From the NCBI RefSeq assembly GCF_900112645.1, contig NZ_FOMO01000004.1, forward strand, positions 434,001 to 498,000: a stretch of 64,000 nucleotides of DNA, read 5' to 3'. The stretch's first letter is position 1, and every line of letters starts with the position of its first letter. Below are positions 8,097-16,952 of the stretch, in pieces. Below the pieces are notes generated by a model that was given only the letters and a program-made list of their open reading frames with translations, was not told the DNA's origin and did no database searches. The stretch comes from Phytopseudomonas straminea (GTDB lineage: Bacteria > Pseudomonadota > Gammaproteobacteria > Pseudomonadales > Pseudomonadaceae). The position numbers and the translations under genes were made by a program.

Positions 8097-8705
8097 TCAA
8101 TCGAGGCGCGGCGACAGGTCGCGCCACTCCCCCGGCTGCAGGCCATCCAGGGACCAGGGCCCGATGCGCACGCGCACCAGGCGCAGGGTCGGCAAGCCGA
8201 CCGCTGCCGTCATGCGCCGCACCTGGCGGTTACGGCCTTCGCGAATCACCAGCTCCAACCAGCTGGTGGGCACGCTCTTGCGAAAGCGCACCGGCGGATT
8301 GCGTGGCCACAGCTCGGGCTCATCCAATTGCCGCGCCTCGGCAGGCAACGTCGGCCCATCGTTGAGCTGCACGCCGTCGCGTAACTGCTTCAGCTGTTCC
8401 GCGCTGGGCTCGCCTTCTACCTGCACCCAATAAGTCTTGGCCAGCTTGTGCTTGGGGTCGGCGATCTTCGCCTGCAACTGCCCATCATTGGTGAGCAGCA
8501 GCAAACCTTCGCTGTCGCGATCCAGCCGACCAGCCGGATACACGCCGGGCACGGCGACGAAATCCTTGAGCGTGGCGCGGCCCTGGTCGTCATTGAACTG
8601 GGTCAGCACATCGAACGGCTTGTTCAGCACGATCAGCCGCGGCTCGGCGGGCGGGGCCTTGGCCACTCGGTAGGGACGCGATGCGGGGCGTTTGGGTCGA
8701 GACAT
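8097..8705 (-). CDS. rluE: 23S rRNA pseudouridine synthase RluE
   Basis: This is a pseudouridine synthase of the RsuA/RluE branch, which isomerises U2457 of 23S rRNA. The 202-residue product has [16 protein letters not shown], the catalytic-aspartate motif [26 protein letters not shown] and the conserved [16 protein letters not shown]. There is no N-terminal S4 domain, which fits RluE rather than RsuA or RluB. A basic N-terminal stretch ([14 protein letters not shown]) precedes the domain. The gene converges on the globin gene with a 10-base gap. Confidence 0.9.
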   Translation of the reverse strand: MSRPKRPASRPYRVAKAPPAEPRLIVLNKPFDVLTQFNDDQGRATLKDFVAVPGVYPAGRLDRDSEGLLLLTNDGQLQAKIADPKHKLAKTYWVQVEGEPSAEQLKQLRDGVQLNDGPTLPAEARQLDEPELWPRNPPVRFRKSVPTSWLELVIREGRNRQVRRMTAAVGLPTLRLVRVRIGPWSLDGLQPGEWRDLSPRLD

Positions 8706-8790
8706 GCGACGAACATCATGGCGAAACGGGCATGCAGTTTACCGCAACGCCGCCGCTATCCGCGGCACAGGATCGCCTCTGCCCGGTCGT

Positions 8791-9717
8791 TCAGCGGTCG
8801 CTGCGGTCGATCACCGGCGCATGCAGCGCCATGAGCTCGACGATCCACTCGATGAACACCCGCAGCTTGGCGCTAACGTGACGGTTGGGCGGATAGGCGA
8901 TGTACATGGGCATCGGCTCGAACTGCCAATCCGTGAACACCTCGACCAGCTCGCCGCGCTGCACATGCTCATCGGCCATGTAAGTGGGTAGCCAGAGTAC
9001 GCCCAAGCCGGCCAGGCCGGCGGCCTGATAGGCATTACCGTCATCCACGGCCAGCACGTAGCGACCTTCCACCTCCAGGCGTTCGTCGCCGCGTTGCATG
9101 CGGTAAGCAAACAGCTTGCCGGTCCGCGCCCGCTTGAAGCCGACGATACGGTGATGGCTGTCGACCAGCTGCTGTGGGTGCAGCGGCGTACCGCAGCGCT
9201 GCAGGTAATCCGGCGCGGCATAGACGCCGGAACGCAGGTCGCCGACGCGGCGAGCCATCAGTGACTGATCGGTGATCTCCCCGCCGCGGATCACGCAATC
9301 GACGTTCTCGCCGAGCAGGTCGACGAGGCGATCACTGGCGCCGAGATCGAGCTGGATATCCGGATAGCGGGCATAAAAGGCCGGCAGCGAGGGCACCAGG
9401 ATCATCCGCGCGAATGGGCTCGGCACGTCGATACGCAGGCGCCCGCGGGGTTGGCTACTGGCATCGGACAGACTGGTCTCGGCGTCGTCCATGTCGGCGA
9501 GCAGGCGCACCACACGCTCGTAATAGGCAGCGCCATCGGCTGTAACGGCAACCTTGCGGGTAGTGCGATTCAGCAGGCGCACACGCAAACGCGCCTCGAG
9601 CTGCTGCACCAGCTGGGTCACGCTGGTCTTGCTCATGTGCAGGGTATCGGCTGCCTTGGTGAAGCTGCCTGACTCCACCACCCGGGCGAAGGCGCGCATC
9701 GCATCGAATCGGTCCAT
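8791..9717 (-). CDS. LysR family regulator divergent from ridA-like gene
   Basis: The product is a 308-residue LysR-type regulator: N-terminal winged helix (MDRFDAMRAFARVVESGSFTKAADTL, then KTSVTQLVQQLEARL, RLLNRTTR) and a periplasmic-binding-fold effector domain. The frame stays open to 9825, but the ATG at 9717 gives the canonical LysR start, just ahead of the DNA-binding helix. It is divergent from the RidA-like gene across 126 bp containing an inverted repeat suited to a LysR dimer, so regulation of that gene and autoregulation are likely. The effector is not known. Confidence 0.88.
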   Translation of the reverse strand: MDRFDAMRAFARVVESGSFTKAADTLHMSKTSVTQLVQQLEARLRVRLLNRTTRKVAVTADGAAYYERVVRLLADMDDAETSLSDASSQPRGRLRIDVPSPFARMILVPSLPAFYARYPDIQLDLGASDRLVDLLGENVDCVIRGGEITDQSLMARRVGDLRSGVYAAPDYLQRCGTPLHPQQLVDSHHRIVGFKRARTGKLFAYRMQRGDERLEVEGRYVLAVDDGNAYQAAGLAGLGVLWLPTYMADEHVQRGELVEVFTDWQFEPMPMYIAYPPNRHVSAKLRVFIEWIVELMALHAPVIDRSDR

Positions 9718-9733
9718 CCGCTCAACCACTGAT

Positions 9734-9752
9734 TGTTTGGGATTTACAAACA
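9734..9752. promoter_or_regulatory. Inverted repeat in LysR / ridA-like divergent promoter
   Basis: TGTTTG (9734-9739) and CAAACA (9747-9752) are perfect inverted arms separated by 7 bases, within the LysR-type T-N11-A layout. The repeat lies 17 bases from the LysR gene start and 92 bases from the RidA-like start. It is a candidate LysR binding site; binding is inferred. Confidence 0.45.
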
Positions 9753-9843
9753 GTGTTGAACGAACTGGCCGGTTTATCCAGCGCCCGAGCCTTTCTAAAG
9801 TGAATCCATCACTTGAACGGGCCAAAGGCCCAGAGGAGACGAC

Positions 9844-10239
9844 ATGACAACGCGCGAGGTGGTTTTCCCCGCCGGCCGCCAGGCCCTCTACGAACGCAAC
9901 CGCTACTCACCGGCTGTACGCTCCAACGGCCTGCTGTTCGTATCCGGCCAGGTGGGCAGCCGCCCGGACGGCTCACCCGAGCCGGATCTCAAGGCCCAGG
10001 TTCGTCTGGCCTTCGAGAATCTCAATGCGGTGCTCAGGGCCGCCGATTGCAGCTTCGACGACGTGGTCGACGTGACGGTATTCATCGTCAACCCCGAAGA
10101 GCGCTTCGAGACCATCTGGGAAGTGGTGCCCGACTATTGGGGCGACGCGCCTTTCCCGAACATCACCTGCGTGGGCGTGACCTGGCTGTATGGCTTCCAG
10201 TTCGAGATCAAGGTGATCGCCAAGCTGCCGGACACCTGA
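9844..10239 (+). CDS. RidA/YjgF-family protein lacking the catalytic arginine
   Basis: The product is 131 residues with the chorismate-mutase-like fold signatures of the RidA/YjgF/UK114 family (VSGQVGSRPDG, VRLAFENLNAVLRAA, DDVVDVTVFI, FEIKVIA). In archetypal RidA the segment FPARSC carries Arg105, needed for imine/enamine hydrolysis; here the aligned residues read FPNITC, so that arginine is absent. It is therefore unlikely to be a genuine 2-aminoacrylate deaminase and may belong to the other Rid subgroups with unknown substrates. GGAGACGAC before the ATG is a good ribosome site. The divergent LysR gene is its probable regulator. A small hairpin, GCCGCC-CGA-GGCGGC (10242-10256), follows the stop. 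Confidence 0.85.
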   Translation: MTTREVVFPAGRQALYERNRYSPAVRSNGLLFVSGQVGSRPDGSPEPDLKAQVRLAFENLNAVLRAADCSFDDVVDVTVFIVNPEERFETIWEVVPDYWGDAPFPNITCVGVTWLYGFQFEIKVIAKLPDT

Positions 10240-10284
10240 TCGCCGCCCGAGGCGGCTCCACAGGGGCAGACGGTCGGGCGCTTG

Positions 10285-10315
10285 CCGCCGCGCGCTGTGA
10301 TACACTGCGCGGCGG
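10285..10315. other. Inverted repeat in the lipA leader
   Basis: CCGCCGCGC (10285-10293) and GCGCGGCGG (10307-10315) are perfect 9-bp arms around GCTGTGATACACT, in the 127-bp region before lipA. The loop contains a possible -10 element (TACACT). The repeat could form a strong RNA hairpin or act as a protein-binding site. Confidence 0.4.
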
Positions 10316-10366
10316 TCAAAAGCTGCCCCTCCGCCACCGCAGCCCCTACCGGAGCCGAGATTTTCG

Positions 10367-11419
10367 ATGTCCGATACTGCCCCCCCGAAGCCCATCGCCA
10401 GCGGCGAAAAATTCCGCACTGCACAGGGTATTACCGCCATCAAGGACGGTCAGAAGCGCCGCGCCTCGACCGAAGCAAAGGTGTACGAGCCCAAGCCGAG
10501 CTGGTTGCGGGTCAAGGCGCCGGGCGGCAGCCGTTTCGAAGCGGTCAAGCGTAACGTTGGCGAGCATCGCCTGAGCACCGTCTGCCAGGAATCGCACTGC
10601 CCGAACATGGGCGAGTGCTGGTCCAATGGCACGGCGACCATCATGCTGATGGGCTCGGTGTGCACCCGCGCCTGCCGCTTCTGTGCAGTGGACACCGGCA
10701 ACCCGAACGGCTGGCTGGACAAGGAAGAGCCACAGAACACCGCCAAATCGGTAGAGCTGATGGCCCTGCGCTACATCGTGCTGACCTCGGTGGACCGCGA
10801 CGACCTGCCCGACGGTGGCGCCGCGCATTACGCGGCCTGCGTCCAGGCGATCAAGGCCAACACCCCGCAGGTGGTGGTCGAAGCCCTGACGCCGGACTTC
10901 GACGGCGACCTGGCGTGCATCGAGCGCGTAGTGGATTCGGGCCTCGAGGTGTTCGCCCAGAACGTCGAGACCGTCAACCGTCTGACCCGTGAAGTGCGCG
11001 ATCCGCGCGCGGGTTACCGCAAAACGCTCGACGTGCTGGCCCACGCCAAGCGCCATCGTCCCGACGTGCTCACCAAGACCAGCCTGATGCTCGGTCTCGG
11101 CGAGACCGATGACGAAGTGTTCGAAGCCATGCAGGACATGCGCGCCGTGGGCGTCGACATCCTTACCCTCGGCCAGTACCTGCAGCCGACCCGTAACCAC
11201 CTTCCGGTCAAGCGCTGGGTGAGCCCGGACGAATTCAATCGCTTCCGCGACATCGGCCTGCAGATGGGCTTCATGGAAGTGGCAGCCGGCCCGCTGGTGC
11301 GCTCCAGCTACCGTGCCGACAAGGTGTTCGAGAAGAACAATCTGGGCCTGGCTGCACCGGTTCCGGTGCCGGGCCAGCAGGTCGACAACAGCCTGATCCC
11401 CGCGCTGAACGTCAACTGA
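10367..11419 (+). CDS. lipA: Lipoyl synthase
   Basis: LipA is a radical-SAM enzyme that inserts two sulphur atoms into protein-bound octanoyl groups to make lipoyl cofactor. The 350-residue product shows both iron-sulphur motifs: the auxiliary-cluster cysteines Cys73, Cys78 and Cys84 ([12 protein letters not shown]) and the radical-SAM triad Cys99, Cys103 and Cys106 (CTRACRFC). Other LipA blocks are [25 protein letters not shown] and the C-terminal RSSYRADK. A strong bidirectional terminator follows. lipB, which supplies the octanoylated substrate, is convergent, so the two steps of the pathway are adjacent but separately transcribed. Confidence 0.97.
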   Translation: MSDTAPPKPIASGEKFRTAQGITAIKDGQKRRASTEAKVYEPKPSWLRVKAPGGSRFEAVKRNVGEHRLSTVCQESHCPNMGECWSNGTATIMLMGSVCTRACRFCAVDTGNPNGWLDKEEPQNTAKSVELMALRYIVLTSVDRDDLPDGGAAHYAACVQAIKANTPQVVVEALTPDFDGDLACIERVVDSGLEVFAQNVETVNRLTREVRDPRAGYRKTLDVLAHAKRHRPDVLTKTSLMLGLGETDDEVFEAMQDMRAVGVDILTLGQYLQPTRNHLPVKRWVSPDEFNRFRDIGLQMGFMEVAAGPLVRSSYRADKVFEKNNLGLAAPVPVPGQQVDNSLIPALNVN

Positions 11420-11439
11420 TCACGTTCTACCGGACGAAC

Positions 11440-11469
11440 AAAAAAGGGACGCCTCGGCGTCCCTTTTTT
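11440..11469. terminator. Bidirectional terminator between lipA and lipB
   Basis: GGGACGC and GCGTCCC form a 7-bp stem around a CTCG tetraloop, with six A residues on the left and six T residues on the right. It therefore works as an intrinsic terminator on both strands, serving convergent lipA and lipB. Confidence 0.92.
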
Positions 11470-11482
11470 GTTGCTTACCGTA

Positions 11483-12106
11483 TTAAACGTAGCCCAAGCA
11501 CTGACGTAGCACCTGCTCAAGGCGCTTGGCGACCTCATCGAAGGCAGGCGGCGTCGCCACCAGATCCTTCAACTGGGTCATCTTCAAGCCGGCATAGCCG
11601 CACGGGTTGATGCGCCCGAAAGGCGTCATGTCCATGTCGACGTTGAGCGCCAGGCCGTGGAACGAGCAGCCGCGGCGCACCCGCAGCCCCAGCGAGGCGA
11701 TCTTGTCACCGCCCACGTAAACGCCCGGCGCATCAGCCTTGGGCGCTGCCTCGACGCCATAGCCCGCCAGTACCTCGACCAGTGCCTGCTCCATCAGCGT
11801 GACCAGTTCACGCACGCCCAGATCGAGGCGACGCAAATCCAGCATCAGGTAGCCGACCAGTTGGCCGGGGCCGTGAAAGGTCACCTGCCCGCCGCGCTCG
11901 ACCTGCACCACCGGAATGTCGCCGGGTGCCAGCAGGTGCTCGGGCTTGCCAGCCTGCCCCTGGGTGAACACCTGCGGGTGCTGCAACAGCCAGATCTCGT
12001 CGGGCGTGGCTTCATCTCGCTCGGCGGTCAGCGTGCGCATGGCCTCCAGGGTTGGCAGATAGTCCACCAGCCCGAGATGGCGCACGATCAGTTCGGCTGC
12101 AGCCAC
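11483..12106 (-). CDS. lipB: Octanoyl-[ACP]:protein octanoyltransferase
   Basis: LipB moves octanoate from acyl carrier protein to lipoyl domains, the step before LipA. The 207-residue product shows [40 protein letters not shown] and the catalytic Cys/Lys block [14 protein letters not shown]. The start is GTG at 12104-12106, overlapping the stop of the upstream ybeD homologue (TAGTG), which indicates translational coupling. P. aeruginosa has the same order. It ends at the shared bidirectional terminator. Confidence 0.95.
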   Translation of the reverse strand: MAAAELIVRHLGLVDYLPTLEAMRTLTAERDEATPDEIWLLQHPQVFTQGQAGKPEHLLAPGDIPVVQVERGGQVTFHGPGQLVGYLMLDLRRLDLGVRELVTLMEQALVEVLAGYGVEAAPKADAPGVYVGGDKIASLGLRVRRGCSFHGLALNVDMDMTPFGRINPCGYAGLKMTQLKDLVATPPAFDEVAKRLEQVLRQCLGYV

Positions 12107-12384
12107 TACAGCACCATGTGCACGCGGCCGGTGGCACGCAGGTCGACATGAATGGCTTCCAGCTGCTCGACACCGGTGGCGGTGATCAGCACCTGCACGG
12201 AGAGAAAGCGGCCCTTGCTGCTGTCGCGCGTGACCAGAGTGCCGGCGTCGAAGTCGGGCGCGTGGCGCTGCATCACTTCGATCACCATGTCGGTGAACCC
12301 GTCGCCAGCTTCACCGATCACCTTGATCGGATAGTTCTTGCAGGGGAATTCGATTTTCGGGGCTTGTACGTCGGTGTCGGTCAT
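12106..12384 (-). CDS. YbeD/DUF493 family protein
   Basis: The 92-residue product belongs to the YbeD (DUF493) family: small ACT-like fold proteins encoded between dacA and lipB in many gammaproteobacteria. Visible features are [22 protein letters not shown] and the strand [15 protein letters not shown]. The role is not established; the fold suggests allosteric binding. The start [10 protein letters not shown] at 12384 is preferred to the upstream ATG codons (MMNALEP, from 12435), which would lie inside the dacA terminator hairpin. It overlaps lipB by one base. Confidence 0.85.
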   Translation of the reverse strand: MTDTDVQAPKIEFPCKNYPIKVIGEAGDGFTDMVIEVMQRHAPDFDAGTLVTRDSSKGRFLSVQVLITATGVEQLEAIHVDLRATGRVHMVL

Positions 12385-12406
12385 GATGTTCCCGGATCCA
12401 AAATGA

Positions 12407-12429
12407 AACGCCCTCGGTTCGAGGGCGTT
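12407..12429 (-). terminator. Stem-loop downstream of dacA
   Basis: AACGCCCTC and GAGGGCGTT are perfect inverted arms (extended by one G-C pair) around a 3-base loop, 23 bases beyond the dacA stop. On the minus strand it is followed only by TCATTTT, so it is probably a leaky terminator or attenuator letting some transcription reach ybeD and lipB. Confidence 0.6.
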
Positions 12430-12452
12430 CATCACAACATGGGGGCAAGCTG

Positions 12453-13628
12453 TCAGTTAAACAACCCGTAGAAGAACAGGCGGATGCTATCCCACAGCTG
12501 ACGGAAGAAACCACCCTCCTCAACCGCCTCCAGCGCCACCAGGTCGGCGCTGTGCACCACCTGATCACCCATCTTCACTTCTACTTTGCCGATCACGTCG
12601 CCCTTGGCGATGGGCGCGGTGATCTGCTGGTTGAGAGTCATACTCGCCTGCAGCCTCTCCAGCTGGCCTTTGGGCAACGTGAGGGTCAGGTCCTGCGCCA
12701 GACCGGCCTTGACCTGGGAGGTCTGGCCTTTCCACACAGGCGCCTGAGCCAGCTCGGTGCCCTTCTGGTAGAAGGTACGGGTTTCGAAGAAACGGAAACC
12801 GTAGGTCAGCAGCTTCTGGGTTTCGGCAGCACGAGCGCTTTCGCTGTCGGTGCCGAATACCGAGGTGATCATCCGCGCGCCGTCACGTACGGCCGAGGCT
12901 ACCAGGCAGAAACCGGCTTCCTGGGTGTGGCCGGTTTTCAGACCGTCGACGGTGCGGTCGCGCCACAGCAGCAGGTTGCGGTTGGGCTGCTTGATGTTGT
13001 TCCACAGAAACTCTTTCTGCGAGTAGATGGCGTAGTGCTCGGCATCTTCGTTGATGATCGCGCGCGCGAGAATCGCCATGTCATGAGCACTGGAGTAGTG
13101 CTCAGGGTTCGGCAGGCCGGTGGCGTTCATGAAGTGGCTGTTCTTCATGCCCAGACGCTCGGCAGTGGCGTTCATCATGTCGGCGAAGGCGTCTTCACTG
13201 CCGGCGATGTGCTCGGCGATGGCGATGCTGGCGTCGTTGCCGGACTGAATGATCACACCGTGCAGCAGCTCGCCGACGGTGGCCTGACTGTTCACCGGCA
13301 GGAACATGGTCGAGCCACCGGAAGCCGCACCACCTGTACGCCAGGCGTGCTCGCTGATGGTGACCTTGTCCTGCTCGCTGATCTTGCCGTTGCGGATTTC
13401 CAGCGTGGCAATGTAGGCGGTCATCAGCTTGGTCAGGCTGGCCGGCGGCAGACGCTCGTCACCGTTGTTCTCGACCAGGATGTTGCCACTGGCGCCGTCC
13501 ATCAGCACGTAGGACTTGGCTGCCAGTTGGGGTGGAGCCGGCAGCGGCGCCTGGTTTGCCCAGGCACTGGAAGCGCCGAGCAAAGTAAGTGACAGGAAGA
13601 TGCGTTGCGCGAAGCTGGTGATTTTCAT
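12453..13628 (-). CDS. dacA: D-alanyl-D-alanine carboxypeptidase (PBP5/6 type)
   Basis: This low-molecular-weight penicillin-binding protein trims the terminal D-alanine from peptidoglycan stem peptides. The 391-residue product has a signal peptide ([24 protein letters not shown]), the three catalytic motifs Ser64-Leu-Thr-Lys67, Ser129-Gly-Asn131 and Lys231-Thr-Gly233, a PBP5-type C-terminal beta domain, and a C-terminal amphipathic helix ([19 protein letters not shown]) that anchors it to the inner membrane. The ATG at 13628 starts the signal peptide; the open frame to 13709 adds unrelated sequence. In P. aeruginosa the corresponding gene is called dacC. It lies downstream of rlpA in the cell-elongation cluster. 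Confidence 0.95.
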   Translation of the reverse strand: MKITSFAQRIFLSLTLLGASSAWANQAPLPAPPQLAAKSYVLMDGASGNILVENNGDERLPPASLTKLMTAYIATLEIRNGKISEQDKVTISEHAWRTGGAASGGSTMFLPVNSQATVGELLHGVIIQSGNDASIAIAEHIAGSEDAFADMMNATAERLGMKNSHFMNATGLPNPEHYSSAHDMAILARAIINEDAEHYAIYSQKEFLWNNIKQPNRNLLLWRDRTVDGLKTGHTQEAGFCLVASAVRDGARMITSVFGTDSESARAAETQKLLTYGFRFFETRTFYQKGTELAQAPVWKGQTSQVKAGLAQDLTLTLPKGQLERLQASMTLNQQITAPIAKGDVIGKVEVKMGDQVVHSADLVALEAVEEGGFFRQLWDSIRLFFYGLFN

Positions 13629-13759
13629 CCGTCTCTCTAGATCGCTGGAAGGTGGAACAGGCCCTTGCGGGTAAATGTGCAACGTGGCCGCCACATCGCA
13701 GCGAGCCACTGCTTAGTCAGGCGGCGAGCCATTTAGTTGCTCGCCAGAGGGCTATGCCC

Positions 13760-14773
13760 TCACTCCGCCTTGACCAGGGTCGCCTGGCCGAGGTTGGCGA
13801 CGCGGATGCTGTCACGCACCCGGTCAGCCTCGCCCTGGCTGCTGATCGGTCCCAGCCGCACGCGGTGCAGTATCTGCTGGTTGCGCGCCACTGAGTTGAT
13901 GAATACCGGCGCACTCACCGTTTGGCTCAGCTTGTCCTTCAGGAGCTCCGCAGCGTCGGGATTGGCGAAAGCTCCAACTTGGAGATACAGGCCAGACGCT
14001 GCGGCTGAACCGTTTTTTTTTGAGTCGATCTGCACCGGTACGGTGGCGGCGGCATGCTGCTGCGGTGGTGGCGAGTACTGCTCGACCGGCGCGCTAGCCA
14101 GTTTCAACTGCTCCACCTGAGCGCCCTGCACCTGGGCCATCTTAGGCTGCGCCATCATCATCGGCACCGGGCGCCCCTGCTGGGCCCACCACTCGGTCGG
14201 GTCGATGCCTTCGACGCGCACCTGGGCAGTGCCCTTCTCGGCATACCCGAGCTTCTTGGCGGCGGCGAAGGACAGGTCGATGATCCGGTCGGAATAGAAC
14301 GGCCCACGGTCGTTGACGCGCAGGATCACGCTCTTGCCATTCTCCAGGTTGGTCACCCGCACATAGCTGGGCAGCGGCAAGGTCTTGTGCGCCGCGGTCA
14401 TACCGTACAGGTCGTAGGCTTCACCATTGGCGGTGGCCTGACCATGGAACTTGGTGCCGTACCACGACGCCGGGCCGGTCGCCACGTAGCGACGGGCGTC
14501 GGTAAGCGGGTAATACTGCTTGCCGAACACGACATAGGGGCTGGCCTTGACCGGGCCGTAGTGAGGCATCGGCACGGCGTCCTGGATCTTCGAGACGTCG
14601 ACGTCCCACCAGGGCGCGCCGTCCTTGTGCGGACGGTTGAAATCATCCGGGCCGGACATCGAGCTGCCCGCCTGGGTTGGCGACGAGCTGCTCGGCGCCC
14701 GGCTGGAAGAACAACTGGCCAGCAGCAAAACAGCGATGCCGCAGGCGGCCAGCTTGAACGGCAAGCGTGTCAT
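13760..14773 (-). CDS. rlpA: Septal ring lytic transglycosylase RlpA (lipoprotein)
   Basis: RlpA is an outer-membrane lipoprotein that cleaves denuded glycan strands during cell separation. The 337-residue product starts with a lipoprotein signal ending in the lipobox LASC (Cys21). A double-psi beta-barrel follows (GPASWYGTKFHGQATANGE, RVTNLENGKSVILRVNDRGPF with the catalytic aspartate), then a Pro/Gln/Ala-rich linker, and a C-terminal SPOR domain (YLQVGAFANPDAAELLKDKL) that targets septal glycan. Its ATG overlaps the mltB stop by three bases (ATGA), so the two hydrolases are translationally coupled. This assignment is secure. Confidence 0.95.
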   Translation of the reverse strand: MTRLPFKLAACGIAVLLLASCSSSRAPSSSSPTQAGSSMSGPDDFNRPHKDGAPWWDVDVSKIQDAVPMPHYGPVKASPYVVFGKQYYPLTDARRYVATGPASWYGTKFHGQATANGEAYDLYGMTAAHKTLPLPSYVRVTNLENGKSVILRVNDRGPFYSDRIIDLSFAAAKKLGYAEKGTAQVRVEGIDPTEWWAQQGRPVPMMMAQPKMAQVQGAQVEQLKLASAPVEQYSPPPQQHAAATVPVQIDSKKNGSAAASGLYLQVGAFANPDAAELLKDKLSQTVSAPVFINSVARNQQILHRVRLGPISSQGEADRVRDSIRVANLGQATLVKAE

Positions 14774-15783
14774 TGATTGGCACCTCGGGCCTGAACCAGC
14801 AACTCGGACAACTGATTGACCGCCATGGCGTACATCACGCTGCGGTTGTAGCGAGTAATGACGAAGAAATTCGGCTGACCAATCCAGTACTCGGGGCCTT
14901 CGGCGCCGTCGAGACGAAAGGCGGTGACCGGAAGATCGTCGGCAAGCGCATCTTGGCTCGACCAGCCAAGGGCGCGCAGCTCGCCAACCGTCTTGTCCGG
15001 ATCGAGCCCCGCACTCAGGCCCTGATCGACATGCTCGCCCTTGACCTTGGCCGGGGTTGCCACCGGCTGCCCCGGCTGCCAGTTATGGCGTTTGAAGTAG
15101 CTGGCCACGCTGCCGATGGCGTCAGTCGGATCGCTCCAGATGTTGATGTGGCCATCGCCATCGAAGTCCACGGCGTAGGCGCGGAAACTGCTCGGCATGA
15201 ACTGCGGCAGCCCCATGGCGCCGGCGTAGGAACCCTTGAGGCTGGCCGGGTCGACCTGCTCCTCACGAGTCAGCATCAGGTATTCGCGCAACTCCTTGCG
15301 GAAGAACGGCGCGCGCGGTGGGTAATCGAAGGCCAGGGTCGACAGCGCGTCGATCACTCGGTAGTTGCCGGTATTGCCACCATAGGAGGTTTCCACGCCG
15401 ATGATGGCAACGATGATCTGCGCCGGTACACCGTATTCCTTCTCGGCACGCGCCAGAGCTTCGGCATGCTCGTTCCAGAACGCCACGCCCTTGTTGATGC
15501 GTGCGTCGGTGATGAAGATCGGCCGGTATTCGCTCCACGGCTTGACCCGCTCGGCGGGCCGCGAGATGGCATCGATGATCGGTTGCTTGCGTTCCACATC
15601 GGCGAACAGAGCGGTCAGTTGTTCGCTGGCGAAGCCGTAGTCACGGGTCATCTCGGTGATGAACTCGCCCACGTCCGGGGAGTTCGCGTATTCGCCGGCA
15701 GCCATCGCCTGAGGCGCTCCGAGCAGGCCGGCGACTGCCAGCCAGTGTGCATGTCGTGCGGCCCAGCCACGCAGAATCTGCAT
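14770..15783 (-). CDS. mltB: Membrane-bound lytic murein transglycosylase B
   Basis: This is a family 3 lytic transglycosylase that cleaves the MurNAc-GlcNAc bond to form 1,6-anhydroMurNAc. The 337-residue product has an N-terminal signal (LAVAGLLGAPQAMA), the catalytic glutamate Glu131 in IIGVETSYGGNTGNY, and the GSYAGAMGLPQFMPSSFRAYAVDFDGDGHINIW block. It lacks a lipobox, so it fits the SltB1-type soluble form of P. aeruginosa. Three upstream in-frame ATGs exist; the one at 15804 overlaps the rodA stop (ATGA). MQILRGWAAR at 15783 is preferred because it matches the known family start. Confidence 0.92.
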   Translation of the reverse strand: MQILRGWAARHAHWLAVAGLLGAPQAMAAGEYANSPDVGEFITEMTRDYGFASEQLTALFADVERKQPIIDAISRPAERVKPWSEYRPIFITDARINKGVAFWNEHAEALARAEKEYGVPAQIIVAIIGVETSYGGNTGNYRVIDALSTLAFDYPPRAPFFRKELREYLMLTREEQVDPASLKGSYAGAMGLPQFMPSSFRAYAVDFDGDGHINIWSDPTDAIGSVASYFKRHNWQPGQPVATPAKVKGEHVDQGLSAGLDPDKTVGELRALGWSSQDALADDLPVTAFRLDGAEGPEYWIGQPNFFVITRYNRSVMYAMAVNQLSELLVQARGANQ

Positions 15784-15800
15784 TGAATTCATAACCCCAA

Positions 15801-16952
15801 TCATGCCTGAGCGATCCACTTGCGATGCGTGTGGATGGACATCAGGATTCCGAAACTCGACAACAACGTAATCAGTGACGTGCCGCCATAACTGATGAAC
15901 GGCAGCGGTACCCCCACTACCGGCAACAAACCGCTGACCATGCCGATATTGATGAACACATAAACGAAGAAGGTCATGGTCAAACCGCCGGCAAGCAGCT
16001 TACCGAACAGCGTCTGCGCTTGCACGGTAATCACCAGACCGCGCGCAATCAACAGGCTGTACAACAGCAGCAACAGACAGACACCAATCAGGCCGAATTC
16101 TTCGGCCAGAACGGCAATGATAAAGTCCGTGTGGCTTTCCGGCAAAAAGTCCAGGTGCGACTGGGTGCCGAGCAGCCAGCCCTTGCCGAACACGCCGCCG
16201 GAGCCGATCGCAGCCTTGGACTGGATGATGTTCCAGCCGGCGCCCAGCGGATCGCTTTCCGGATTCATGAAGGTCAGTACCCGGCGCTTCTGGTAGTCAT
16301 GCATCACGAAGAACCACATCGCCACGGCAATCGGCGCCACCGCTGCCACAGCCCCAGCGATCCAGCGCCACTGCAGACCGGCCATGAACAGCACGAAGGC
16401 GCCCGAGGCAAGAATCAAAAGCGAAGTACCGAGGTCCGGCTGCAGCAGAATCAGCACGAACGGCGTGACCACCAGGCCCAGGCTCACCGACACGTGCTTG
16501 AGGCTCGGCGGCAAGGTGCGTTTGGACAGGTACCAGGCCATGGTCGCCGGCATCAGGATCTTCATGAATTCCGAGGGCTGGAAGCGAATCACACCGGGGA
16601 TGTTGATCCACCGCGTGGCACCCATGGCGTTGTGGCCCATGACGTCCACCACCACCAGCAGACCAACCCCGCACAGGTAACCCAGCGGCACCCAGCGGGC
16701 CATGAAGCGCGGCTCGAACTGGGCGATGATCACCATCGCCACCAGGCCGATACCGAAGGATGAAGCCTGTTTCATCAGCAGGTCGACGTTCTTGCCGCTG
16801 GCCGAATAGAGGACGAACAGGCTGCCAGTGGCGAGCAGCAACAACAGCAGCAGCAAGATGCCATCGATGTGCATGCGCTGCAGCAGGCTGGAGCGCCGCC
16901 GCAAAACGTCTTCGCTGGACAGCGTACGGTCGAAGCTGCCGGTCAGGCTCAT
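15801..16952 (-). CDS. rodA: Rod-shape-determining peptidoglycan glycosyltransferase RodA
   Basis: RodA is a SEDS-family polymerase that builds glycan strands of the side wall together with PBP2. The 383-residue product has about ten membrane segments and SEDS hallmarks: LQPDLGTSLLI, a large periplasmic loop with GWNIIQSKAAIGSGG, FLPESHTDFIIAVLAEEFG and GLLPVVGVPLPFISYGGTS. It overlaps the 3' end of its partner pbpA by four bases (ATGA), a coupling typical for these partners. Confidence 0.96.
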   Translation of the reverse strand: MSLTGSFDRTLSSEDVLRRRSSLLQRMHIDGILLLLLLLLATGSLFVLYSASGKNVDLLMKQASSFGIGLVAMVIIAQFEPRFMARWVPLGYLCGVGLLVVVDVMGHNAMGATRWINIPGVIRFQPSEFMKILMPATMAWYLSKRTLPPSLKHVSVSLGLVVTPFVLILLQPDLGTSLLILASGAFVLFMAGLQWRWIAGAVAAVAPIAVAMWFFVMHDYQKRRVLTFMNPESDPLGAGWNIIQSKAAIGSGGVFGKGWLLGTQSHLDFLPESHTDFIIAVLAEEFGLIGVCLLLLLYSLLIARGLVITVQAQTLFGKLLAGGLTMTFFVYVFINIGMVSGLLPVVGVPLPFISYGGTSLITLLSSFGILMSIHTHRKWIAQA

